From Dromaius novaehollandiae (Eukaryota > Chordata > Aves > Casuariiformes > Dromaiidae), in contig NC_088108.1 in NCBI RefSeq assembly GCF_036370855.1, positions 14,717,448-14,781,447 on the forward strand: a DNA stretch of 64,000 nucleotides. The letters are read 5' to 3'. The notes under the pieces are model-generated. The model did no database searches. It saw only the letters and a program-made list of their open reading frames with translations, and had not been told where the DNA came from. Position 1 is the first letter of the stretch. Each line of letters opens with the position of its first letter. A program made the translations under genes and the position numbers. Of the stretch, positions 13,109 to 25,000 are shown in pieces.

Positions 13109-16100
13109 TTACTTGGCAGGGGGGTTCTCTCCAGTACAGGAGGAGGGAGTGGCAGAGTCAGCCTCTGATGAATGCCCCTTGCTTTTCCCAAATTCGATAA
13201 CCAGTGGCTTCCCCTGCAGATTGTACCCATTCACCAGCTGCATTGCGTTCTGTGCTGCCTGAGTATCTGCAACAAGAGAGTAAAATGGGCTCAGGTTATA
13301 GGTCACCAGCCTCAACACAAACTCAGCAAGTTCTGGCACAGACACATGTGATGTTGGCACAGACATTCCTGGCTCACAGACCCTCGATCAGCACCACGAT
13401 CGAGTGCAGGGCTGCAATTGCCCAGCCAGAGTGACAGTGAATACAGCCTGTAACAGACTGCATGCCCTGTGTCTTGATGGACATCTCAGTCCAGGGGAAA
13501 GGTTGCTGGCATGATATAAAGGCAAGGGACTGAATTCAGCTCCTGCTCCGTGGAGCGTTGGCCTTGCACCAGCCCAGTGCCCTGTAGAGCAGAGGTGGCA
13601 CTTTCCTGAGTCAGGAAATAACTGTGAGGCACGAAGGAGCAACTCACCAGGGAAGGTAATGAAAGCCTGACCCCTCATCCGGCCGCTCAGCAGGCGAAAC
13701 TGGACTGGTGGACTGTTCTCCTTCTGGAACCGAGCAAACAAGGATACTAGGTCCTTCATTGTCACTCGAGGGCCCAAGTTCTTCAAATACAGCACCTATT
13801 CCCAAGAGAGAGGGTCAGCTGGCCTGTGCCATGCAAACGGATTGCCTTTCAGCTCAGTCCCAGCCAGCAAACCTCACATCGATGAATTAGTTCAGCCCCT
13901 CTGCCACCCCAGAGCCCATCCTTCCCCTTGACAGTGACAGTGGAGTTTGGAAGATAGAGGTGGGTGTGTAGAGACAGGCAGCACTGGACTCGAGGAATCA
14001 TCATGCTATCTCTGTGCAAGTTGCTGATGGCTCCAGTTATTTATAAAACATCACAAGCTCCAGGTAGCAGTTAAACACAGTTTGAATAAAGTCATGGCTG
14101 GTCTCAGTAGAGGACATTTTGTCTAGAGATTCCCCAGAGCCAGGAAGGACTGGGGTCTAAAGTGCAGCTTATCTGCCACGCAGGGTGACTTCCTGCTGTG
14201 GTCAAAGGGCCCCTTCTCTCCCACAGCAGAGGCTGCTCCTTTTGGCAGAGAGGATCAGCCAGGCACCCTCCAGGCAACAGCAGATCAATACCAAAGAGGA
14301 ATCTCTGCCTGCTGAAGGGGCTTTAGGACATGTTAGCTTAGGTTACATCTCAACATACCTTGCTGGGCTCCCCAGGATGGTAGGAGGCAAACCTGGGGAT
14401 ACTCCGGAGCTCTTCCTCTGAGAGCCGGTTCTTACAGATCTCCTCTTCTGGGACAAACTCCACAGGCTCTTTTATAGTCACAGGCCTTGGCGGGGACTGG
14501 TGGGGCTTTGTTAAAGGAAGGCTGGGACTTGTTTCCAGCTCTGCCTGCTCTGGAAGCGATGCCTCCTCTAACACAGGCCCCTCTGGGGCCACAGAAAGGG
14601 GCAAGCATGGATCACTCTTTGTAGGCTGGAGCTCCTCAGGCAACTGCTTGCTCAGCAACTCTTGATAAACAGTCTCCAGGTGAACCATGGGGTCCTTTTC
14701 ATTTGCTGTCTTCTTCTGAGTGTCATCTAACCCGCCACAGAAAAATGTGATAAAGTTACTACCACCATCAACCTGGAAAATGAAGACTTCAGGAAGAAAC
14801 AGGCAGGACCCCAAAACAAGAAAAGCCCTGTTCTAGGCAAACATCCATCCATCTGCCATCCAGGACCCACAGACTACTAAAAATAGGAAGAACAGCCCCA
14901 ACAGCCAGCAAGTGTCAGTATACCAACTCAGGAGAGACCTGCAGCTCCACCAGTGCTTTTTACAGAGCTCATTTTTCTACAGATGATCTCATTAGCTTAT
15001 CTGCAACCACATTTCAGCACAGTCTAGTAATTCCTTCTCCCTCCTCCTCCATGACCAGCATGTACCATGCTGATTTAACTTGGTATTTTGCTTCCAGGGA
15101 CACCATCAGTTTAAACTAATTGATTTAAAGAAGGTCCATATCAGGGATGTACTAAAGACATGTCCTCTGCTGTATTTAATGGAAGCGAGGACAGAAAGGA
15201 AAGGGGCCTCCCTCAGCCTACCAGCCTCAACTTTGCTGCCTCTTGGTTTTCCTAATTGCAGCAACACTGATGTAGCACCAGAAGGGGGAGTAGGGACCAG
15301 AGGATGTTGGAGTCAGCTGTATGTTAAACCTGGAACAGCATCAACCCTAACCAGAGCAGTGTTCTTCCTCACCTTGTCATCTATTTAACCCTGTCTTATG
15401 CACAAAACCGGTCTGGGGCAGGAGCTTCACCTCTGCATGTTCTCCAGCTAAAGCAGAAGGAGCAGTTTATAACATCTCTGGGCAATACTAGACTGTCCAT
15501 CCAAAAAGTCACATTAAACCAGAGGCTAGGGGAAAGCACCGCTGGGGTGAGAGGTGGTGTCATCCCATGGACAGTGCACTCATCCGGGAATCAGCAAGTA
15601 GGCTCTATTTCCACCTCTGCTACTGATTTACTGGGGGGGGCCTTTAACAAGTCATTATTTGCTTTGTGTCTTTGCTTCCCTCCCACTTTTGCCAGACTGC
15701 TGTTAAGCCACAGAAGGGACAATCTCTAGTCCTTCACGGCCCCCTTGTTTCACTCAGTGCGGCTCTGTTCTCAGTGAGGACCTCCAGGCTCTACAACACC
15801 AGAACACCGGCTATTATTCCAGGTACTGCGCTGGGCTCTGCAGTACTCACAGCACATCAACAAGATTCATGGCACAACTCTCCAACCATGCAGATGGCTA
15901 TATTAAAGGGGGAGAGAGGGGGGTCTGAAGGGTTTGTCTCCTCCCACACAGCGCTAAAACAGAATGATGTCTACAGGGGCAGAAGGCCAGACAGAAATAT
16001 GTTGGATTCCCACACACCTCAGCTCTCCCTGCTGGAGCAGAGGCAGGAACAGCTTCAGGACCACATACCTTGGTGGTAGAGTGCCCGGAGGAAAGAATGA

Positions 16101-19100
16101 CGGTCTGTTCCCTGAAAGAGTGCATTTTCAATCTCCATCTCCCGCCGGCTCAGCTGCTTGCTGCCAGCAAACCTCTGCGGTAGGGAGAGTATGCGCTGAC
16201 GCTCTTCCATCTTCTCCTGGATGGCATGGAGTCGGTCCTGTGTGGCCTCAGGGGCCGCTCCCAGCCCTGAGCCCTAGAAGACAGGCACAGCTCTGCTCAG
16301 ATGCAGCACATGCCTCCCTTCAGAGGCTTGGCTAGCAGTCAAACTTCACATCCTCCAACTCTGAAGTGGGTGCACCCAGGAAGCATCTGAAGGGCGTTTG
16401 TTTTTCACCGTCAATCTTTTTCAGAATCCAGAGAACACATTGTTGTCTAGGGCTGTAGGTGGATTTTCTTTTCTCAGATGCAGTTCTTTCAGAATTACTG
16501 TGGCAGATCCCTCTGCCTCAGGCAAGAAATCAGGCTTTCTCTGGCCGCAGATCACAGTCTAACAGATTTTCCCAAGGGTATCTTTCCCTTCCCTCCTGAC
16601 TGCATTGGCCTACATCTGCCCTGCTTCTATTCACCGTTTCACAGCTTCCCTGGAGCACAAAGGGCTGTTTATGCGGGAAAAGCAATTCTACGAAATCATT
16701 TGTAGCACCTTGTTTTCAAAAGAGCTGCAATTCAGCAGCTGAAAATAAGAAAAGCCTGCACTGATACCTTGCTGAGAGCTCCACAGGCAATCTGGAGTCC
16801 TCTTTGTCTCTGCTGATTCCTCTTTGATGGAATTTTTCACTTGGGGCCCTCCACATACAAAGTTGCACATCTCTGCTAGACTTGAGCTTTCTCTCTAAAT
16901 ATTATTCTCCTTTCGTGAGCTGCAGGAAATATACCCTAATGTCACTGACTCTTTCTATCAGAAAAGTGTTTGCCATTCTAATTTCTAAATATCTCTGGAC
17001 TGATTTTGTACCAAATTTAACAGATTGTGCTGTTAGCATTAATTCTCACTTTAAAGGAACACCACCTCCCTCCTTAACCCAACCTGAATACAGGCTACAC
17101 CAGGGCTGGGTTTGCATTTAAATACTGAAGTAACAATTTCAGTTGAAGAGAGGCAAACCCATGATTACCACTGACTTACTGCTTCCTTCCACACAAAGAT
17201 CCTGCTCAGCAAGAGGAGGTGGAGTTGGAGGGAAGCCAAGTCTCAGCTCAAGGCCTGTTTTGTACCTTCTGCTTCACCAAATTAAGAGAAGGACGCTCCA
17301 GAGCACTTGACACAGACTGACCCCAACAGCCCCTTTTCTCTGAAATGTGAAAGAAATGGGAGGGAAAGGGGGAAGCTGCTTCCCCTGCCTACTTTGGCAC
17401 TGCTCTGCTACAAACTGCACCCCAAGAGGAATATGTCACTGCAGTAGCATATTTGGTCAAACAGCTCTGCACTGCTATTTTTATTGTTCCCTGAAGAATC
17501 TGCAAGCCTCTGAGGAGCACGTACAAAACTCTCCTTACAAACAGCTATCCCAAGCCTGCCATGGGATCCAGGGAAGCGTCAGAACACAGAAAGGAGTTTT
17601 TGGTGCTTTGGAATGTTTCCTCCTTCTCCTCCTCCAGCTTTTAATACCTTCTTTCAAGGATATAAAGAGGTGAAATGATTTGCTCAAGGTCGTCAAGGTG
17701 CTCTGTGACAGAGGCAGGAATATAACCAGGTCCTCTTGTGCTCCCAAGGACCACCTTTCCTGTCCATCGTAGTTTTGGCACAGATCCTTTAACCAAAGAA
17801 AATAGGCCAGAAGAAATGTCTGACCTTGATGGTCTAAAGGCAAGAGATCACAAGGAGTGGCTACTCCTTACTTGAGGGATTACACAGCACTTGAATTTTC
17901 TACAAAGGTGCGGCAGGCTTTGATGTTGCAGAGACTTGTACACATACAGGTCACAGAGTAGAACACCTCTCACCTTCTCTGTTGAAGCCCGGTTCTTCCA
18001 GAGCAGGATCTCTGAGTCCGAGAGCCCCAGTTCCCGGAGAGAAGCAATTTCTTTGTCGCTCTCTTGCAGGGCCTGGAACTGTGACAAGGTCAAAGCCCCT
18101 GCAGCCTCCTCCCCAAAAGGCTTGTAAAAAGCTGCAGGGGCAAAGCATCTCCGCTTCGATTTGCACCTGTAACCCAAAGCAACATAACAGCAGAAACTCC
18201 TTTGTGCTGAGAAATAGCGGGGAGTGGGAAGGGGCTGGCCTCTCCCACCAGCCACCCTTTGCCCTGCCCCATCCAGGAGGAGACTGTGTTTCTGAAACGC
18301 AATCCAGCCACGTTCCCCGGACACCTGCCTGAGCTCCTGCCTCAACCTGTTTTTCTCTGAGGCAAGTGGCCTACTAGGTCAAAATAAATTGCTGATGGCA
18401 TTTATCCCAGAAGATCAGGAGTGTTTATCTCCTGTTGGAAACATCTGGACAAGATATACTAGAGAGGAAGCAGGATTTGTGCAGCTGTTTTGGCTTACAT
18501 GACTCACTGCACAAAACATCTTCCTGGTTAGGAGGCCCCAGGCCCAGGGCCCTAGGCTCTGCTGGCCAGATCACGACTTACTGTTCAATGGAGACACTGG
18601 TATCAAGCTGGTGGTGAAGGAGGCTCTTCAGCTGCCTCTCTCCTTCTGTCTCCAAGTCTTCCAGGAGGAGGTCATCACTGGACAGGCTGGTGTTGACTCT
18701 GGGGAACACAAAGGCAACACGGAGGTGGTCAGTAAGGCAACAGGAAAAAACACTTACAATCCATTACCATTAGAGTCTCTCCACCTCCTTGAGACTTGGA
18801 GGGGGGATTTAAAGTGCACAAAGAACCAAAACTAGCGTGACCAAAAAAACTCCCACTAATGTTAACTAAAAAAGTAAACAGATTTGGGACTATTTTGAGA
18901 ACATACCTCAGAAAGGTGGGGTTTATTTATTTATTTAATTACACATACAATCTTGCCATTTTTATTCCTGGAAGGTTGGTTTTTATTATTTAAATAAATA
19001 TTGCCTAGTTTCAAGTAACTCAAAAAAAAGAAACCGCAAAACTATGCGAGAGAAAAAAAAGAAACTGGGAATTTCAGCAGCATATGCACATATGCTAAGT

Positions 19101-20607
19101 TCAGTTTGCCCTTCCTAGGGACACCTAGTTCCACGCACAGACACCGCCTCCTGCTTGTCACCCGCTACAAAACAAACCCTGGCAGGAGCATTTTCGTGTC
19201 TCACCATGGGGCTTGAGGGACCTGCTGCTTCCTCTCTCGGACACCATCCTCCCACACTTCTGGAGGCACCGTGCGTTTCTGCCAAAACTTTCAGCAATGC
19301 AGAATCACGCTGTTAGCGAGATCTCCGATCAACCTTTTGTGGGAATGAAAGGGGAAACCCACACCTCTCCTGGGGAGCTATTTCAAGCTGTCTCAAAACT
19401 AGAAAGGGAAGCAGGTATCAGGCAAGACGTGGGCAAGCAGCCCAGTTTCAGGTAAAAGTTCTTGTTGCCACCTTCAGAACCAGAAACTTTTTTCAGTGAA
19501 AGCATGGGCTACACCTGCAGGTAGAGAAGCGCTCATCCAAGGCACCGATCCCATCTGAGCCTTCTATTAAGTAAGAGGCTTTGCTTTTCAGGCCTCTTCC
19601 TTGTCGTTTTCCAACGGCTTTGGGCAAGGAGCTACACAAACGCAGCGGATGGGGATGGCACAGAGCGTGGCCCAGGCAGGCAGTACCGCAGAAGCCCTCA
19701 GCTGCCTGCGCTCCCAGCAGCGAGCCTGAACTCCTGCACCGCTGGCAGATAAAACCTGCCCCTGAGGAAGGAGCTGCCTGGAAGGACCGACTGCAGCACA
19801 CCTGAAGGGTTTTGTTTTTCAGCTCCTCCCCACAAAACACAGCTTTCAAATGTCAGGAAACCTGCAGAAACTGCACATGCCGTTAGGCACTTAGTGACTG
19901 CTCAGGCCATAGCAAGAGCTTCAGGCTAATAAAATGCAGTAGTTTTATCCTAGTTAGGTTTGGAAACAGCATCAGCTGTCAGAGCATCTGCCCCGGCCGG
20001 CGAGAGCGAGAGGCAGCGGGTTTGGCGCGACAGCCCCGCTCGTCCCGCGGGTGCCTCGCGCTCGCCAGGCGCCGAGCGAAGGCGCAGCGCGGGGGTGGGC
20101 TGGCGCCGCAGGAGCTGCTCCCTACTGAGCGTGGGGCACCCCCACGCTGTCTCCCCCACATGCAGGTCGCGCGCCCCACAGCATCCCCACAACCCCCACA
20201 TACCTACCCCACAGCATCCCCACGACCTCACAGCACCTGCGTCCCCTACATACACACCCCGCGGCAACGCTGCAGCCCCACAGCACCCGCGTCCCCTACC
20301 TACACACCCCGCGGCAACCCTGCAGCCCCACAGCACCCGCGTCCCCTACATACACACCCCGCGGCAACGCTGCAGCCCCACAGCACCCGCGTCCCCCATG
20401 TACCCACCCCACAGCAACGCTGCAGCCCCACAGCACCCGCGTCCCCTACCTACACACCCCGCGGCAACCCTGCAGCCCCACAGCACCCGCGTCCCCCATG
20501 TACCCACCCCACGGCAACCCCAGAGCACCCCCATACGCGCCCCACACCACCCCCAACACACCCCCTCGGCCCCACACCCCCCGCCCGGGCCCCCCTCACC
20601 TCCGCAT
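13109..20607 (-). CDS. RBM41: RNA-binding motif protein 41
   Basis: RBM41 is a single-RRM nuclear RNA-binding protein related to the U11/U12-65K protein and linked to minor-spliceosome RNAs. Seven coding exons join in phase: 20600-20607, 18582-18698, 17974-18166, 16069-16273, 14359-14726, 13648-13795 and 13109-13266. They give 398 residues; human RBM41 is about 413. Family landmarks are MRRVN at the start, LETEGERQLKSLL, YKPFGEEAAG, LSQFQAL, LPQRFAGSKQLSRREMEIE, and FVPEEEI before the RRM. The RRM runs from about residue 298, with RNP2 as VLYLKNLG and RNP1 as RMRGQAFITF, and ends in LVIEFGKSK. The middle region between exon 4 and the RRM is rich in Pro, Glu and Ser and diverges most. The first coding exon supplies only eight bases (ATG CGG AG), which would be missed without the splice logic. 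Exon phases agree throughout, so the gene looks intact. Confidence 0.94.
20230..20530. repeat. 50-bp minisatellite in RBM41 intron 1
   Basis: About six direct tandem copies of a 50-base C-rich unit are present. The block CAGCACCCGCG recurs at 20281, 20331, 20381, 20431 and 20481, exactly 50 bases apart. Units differ by a few substitutions (for example CTACATACAC, CTACCTACAC or CATGTACCCAC). A degenerate unit extends each side. It lies within 80 bases of the RBM41 first-exon donor. Confidence 0.9.
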
Positions 20608-20870
20608 GGCCGCGGCCGCTCCCAGGCCCTCGGCTGCCGCCCGCCCGCGCCTCCAACTCCCAGCAGCGCCCGCGAGCGGCGCTCCGCCCGGCGGGGGGGG
20701 GGGGGGGGGGGGGGGGGGGCGGCCGCCGCGGGGGCTGCCGGGACGCGTAGTGCGGAAGGCCGCGGGGCCCGGGGGAGGCGCACCCCGGCACGGCGCGGCG
20801 GCGGGAGCCCGGCCCCCCTTGCAAGCCGCTGGTAAGGGCGAGCTACTGCTGCCAGTCACTGACGGAATGA
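20550..20870 (-). promoter_or_regulatory. RBM41 CpG island promoter
   Basis: A dense CpG island surrounds and precedes the eight-base coding part of RBM41 exon 1 (20600-20607). It contains a 27-base G run. No TATA box is visible. The transcription start is not determined. Confidence 0.55.
20693..20719. repeat. 27-base poly-G run in the RBM41 5' region
   Basis: An uninterrupted run of 27 G lies 86 bases upstream of the RBM41 ATG. On the RBM41 sense strand it is poly-C, and the plus strand could form a G-quadruplex. Confidence 0.9.
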
Positions 20871-21522
20871 AATAGCTCCAGTCGCGGTCAGGAGCGAGCA
20901 TGGAGCCCTCGAGCATGGCTTCCCCCATCCACCTCCTCCGCCCTCGCCTCTCTCTGGAGCATATGAAGATGTGGAACACGCAAGACGACATTCCTCCTTT
21001 CCTGCAAGGGAGCAGCACTCCTTCCTGCATGCAAGTGTTAAAGAACTCACAAGAGGTCACACCATTAAAAAAATCAGTGAAGTATTACAATAATTGGGCC
21101 CTTTCCTTTTTCCAGGGGGACAGTACATAGAGAAATGGGGGCAGGGGGGTAAATGAAGAATAAAAGACATTATTTGTATCAGTTCATAGCATTCAGCAGA
21201 ATCAGGCCTATATATGGAGTAAGTCAGAATCAAGGATTAGCACAGTTCTGCTAAAGAAAGTGGTTATTTTCCCATATTAGTAAAAATATACTAGAATGTG
21301 CATTAAAATAACAATCAAAAAACCAATGACATTACTATATCTCTTTAAAGTCTTCACAGACTGTTCAATACATTTTCCTATACCCTTATGACTGAACAAG
21401 CTCCACAACCCATCACAACAGAAATACCAGTTTTCTACTTGCACATCTAATATTTTTTAATCACAAATTCTGCTTACATCCACGTGCTTCAGAAACACTT
21501 GAAGGTACAAGCACAAAAGCAG
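20871..21522. other. intergenic between RBM41 promoter and p62 3' end
   Basis: This is unique, AT-rich sequence to the right of the RBM41 CpG island. No coding, RNA or repeat signal was recognised. Part of it could be p62 3' UTR if a more distal polyadenylation site is used. Confidence 0.4.
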
Positions 21523-21528
21523 TTTATT
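21523..21528 (-). terminator. candidate p62 polyadenylation signal
   Basis: AATAAA on the minus strand lies about 545 bases beyond the p62 stop codon (22071-22073). It is a plausible end for the 3' UTR. Other AT-rich signals further left could also be used. Confidence 0.45.
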
Positions 21529-22070
21529 GCCAAAAGACACAGGAAACGAGCCCCACTTTCAGAATTGGAAGCGTACCCAATTTAAACATGTGTATGTCAG
21601 CTTATGACACTAGGCATCTGCATTTGTCCAACTTCTACAGTTCTTTGGAAGGACACCTGTTCATCAAGCCTTCTCATAAGAAGCTGAATAAAAGCTTATG
21701 AGGATTTGATTAAAAATATCTACGTTATTTAAGCATAACAGAGCTCAAGAGCTCAGCTGTGAAGTCACAGGTATTAAGTCCCTTAAAGTCAGCATTTTCA
21801 TATCTACTCAGTTTGCATGCACTTACAAAGATTAGAGAACAAAAGCACATAATTTCAGCACAAATTTTATGCAGTCTCTCAGACTGGACTCACTGAATTC
21901 CAGTATGACACTGGAAAGACTAGCTTTGGAATAAAAAAACAAAGCAAACTTTTTGAAATAAAAAACAAAAATACAAATCCAGATCACAATTTTAAATCCA
22001 GGTCCCCACCAACCTCAGTTTTCTATGTAGATGAGACTTTAGCTTAATATTCTAACACCATTGAAGTCTT

Positions 22071-25000
22071 TCAATCAAATGTGATTCTAAAACTGCGCTC
22101 TTGCTCCTTGCGGCGGCTCTCACAAACCTTTGTCACCTCTTCTACCTTTCTCTGCAACAGGGCTGGGGGAGGAAAGAAAAAAAGTGACAAATCAGCCTAA
22201 AATACAATCTTGCAGAGTTTAGCCTGCAGAGGGAAATTTTCAACGCATTTTCAATTTTGACATTTGCTCAGGTTTGACATTGCACAGAAAAAGAGGAAAA
22301 CCCAACAAAAAACACTGCTAGATCAAAAAGATTGTTCCAAAAAGTATTATGTGGCATTCAGGGACTAGCAAGCAGATTAAGAGCCCTGGAACATGCCATG
22401 ACACTTCACCAAGCCAGTTTCAGGCTGTTGTAGTTTCAGCACACAGCATTAGATAGCAGAGCAAACCCTTCCTGAATAGTAACAGTAGCTGGCCTTCAAC
22501 TTGAGAAAAATTGCTGTATTGAAGTTTTTCCTACCCAGCTAATGCTAAACTAGTTTTGAATTTTGCAAGTTACAGGTTAACTACAATTTGTTAGAACTAT
22601 ATATACTTTCTTGCAGAATATCAGTTAAACAAGCTTTTAACTGTAAATACATAAAAGTGCAATCACACCAAAAAGCTGCAGATCACTTGCAGTCACATTA
22701 CTGATCATCTGTTACCTGCAGATCACTGATTTGGCAATATATAGGCAACTAAGTTATTACAACTTTAAATACTTTAACCATTGCAATACACAATATTTGG
22801 CATAAACTAGAATAATTTAATTTCATGGAACCTTATCAGATGTTATTCAACAGGTCTATGGCATCACGTCAGTTTGCAGCTTGGAGATATTTCACTTTTA
22901 TTTGGTTTGGCACAAGAGAAGCTGAACAAATAAATTCACATCAATTTGATTAAAGTGCTAAAGTTGCATATAATTCTGAAGTCAGACACGTTAATAGCCA
23001 AATAGAAATGTATGCTTAGAAAAAGCTCATTTGCTTTTGTGAAACAGCCCTGGAGATGTCTCATAGGAAACAATTTGTAACATTATGTACAGTGCAGATA
23101 TCTTACATCTTTTAAATCAAGAAGTATTAGAAATGCATCCTTCCCAGGCCTACTCCTAAATTACTAATGGCAAGGGCTATTTTGGTTACTGCAGAATCCC
23201 ATATTCTTCTGCAATGTAGCATTTAAGTGCATATAGCAGGAATACTTCCTTGCCATAAACTCCATAGACACAATGAGTCACATGAATCATTACTTAAAAA
23301 AAATATATAGTTTGAGGTTTATTACTTCCTTCTTGTTTGAAGGACTTTCTCTAGAGACACTGAAGCTGAAGCATTTCTTTAAAAGATGCAGTTCCCAGTA
23401 AAGATAATGAGTAACTATTAGCTGACAAAAGAATTACTTCTAGCACAAGAGGACTGAAAAAAACTGCTCTCCTTTCCAGTAAGTTTTTAAAAGGAAAGAA
23501 GTTAACTTGTAAAGACTGCTATTTTCAAATTCATTCTGTAAGTAGAGTCAATTCCGATACCACAGGATACATACCAACACCTATCAATCTCAAGATGAAA
23601 TGCATGCTTAGCATACAGAAGTCAGCACAGATCTTCTGGAACACCAAATTCAATCCTGACATAAGCCAATATTATTTAAAAATCAATGGAAGTGTGCCTG
23701 CTTTCATCCAAGATTGATTACATTGATGTGAGCACTTTGACAGTACTGAGCACTTTCTTAGTGCTGGTGAGAGCTGCACCACTTTAGTCAACAGTGCCTC
23801 CTTGTGGCTGCTAACATCAGTTAAAAATAGAAAAACAGGTAAAATTTGAATGCTTAACAAAGGGAGAGCTCCTAGGAGAATAGCAAAGAGTTCAGGGGAT
23901 TTTTTTTTTTTGGTTAAGTGCTGAGCTCTGAAAGCACCCTGGTATAGCAGTGAATCCAGGATAAGAAACAACAGTAACTACACTATCAATTTTCCACCAC
24001 GATGTGCAGGTTCTGGTCTGCATTACCTTTTCAAGTTATTACTGCTGTGACACTTTCACACCATTATACTCAGTAATTACTGCCCTTGCAGACAAACAAA
24101 TGGTGTTCAGAATCTTACCTGAGCTTGGCTTTCCTACAGTTTGCAGTAGGAGGCTGATAGCATTAACACCCCCCACACCCAGAATCTAACTGTCATATGC
24201 CAAAGGGAAACACAGGAACATTTCAGAAGATTACATGTTTAATTGTATTCTGATAGAAGAAACAATAAGATTTAAGTCCTCAGCTTTGCACTGATGCATT
24301 TCAGGCAGCGCTTTTGGTGAAACATTAGCAGTGTACCAGGAATCACTTCTCGATAGCACTGTTTCATATAGCTCAGAAGGAGATTTCAAGCAAGGAAGTG
24401 AAAAGTGTACTTGGAGGCAAGATTCCTCAGTGATCCTAAGGAATTCATTTATGTTCAAGAAACACTTCCACACACATGCACACACAACATGCTTCCTATT
24501 TTATTCCTAGAAGGCTGCAAGACGACTCTCACCTGAGTTCTGGTCAATCCACTGCAATGAATCCATATGTGCATTCAAAATTTTACAGATCTGCTGAAGC
24601 TGAAGAGAAAGAGAAGGTGCAAGGTATTTGTTACAGTACATAAAAACCATGAACAGCAAAAGACAGCCTGTCCCTGCAACTTGAAACGGAAGCTGTCAAA
24701 TTTCTCACATGTACAGCTTCACTAACAGTTATTTTCCCAAAGTCTGTGCAGCAACTATGTTACATTGCTGCTTTTCCAGCAAGACAACAGATGTGTCTGC
24801 AGTATATGCCTGTGCCTCGGTCTTACTCAAATTCAGACCTCAGATACATGGCAAATTAATCAGTCAACATGGCAAGAATAAATGAGAACAAAATTCAGTC
24901 TGCAAAACTACTGAAAAGGAAATTTTTACTAGGAAAAAAGAAAAACTTACCAGTAAAAATTCATAAGGAGTATTAATATGTAATAAAGAGCTTGTAATTC

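Noticed and set aside
20022-20835. Pro/His/Thr-rich open frames of 240-290 codons
   Set aside because: They are translations of the 50-bp minisatellite and the G run, which keep several frames open by composition.
22163-24532. Small RNA gene in the long last intron of p62
   Set aside because: I looked for snoRNA box and hairpin patterns by eye and saw none convincing. A covariance-model scan would be needed to claim one.
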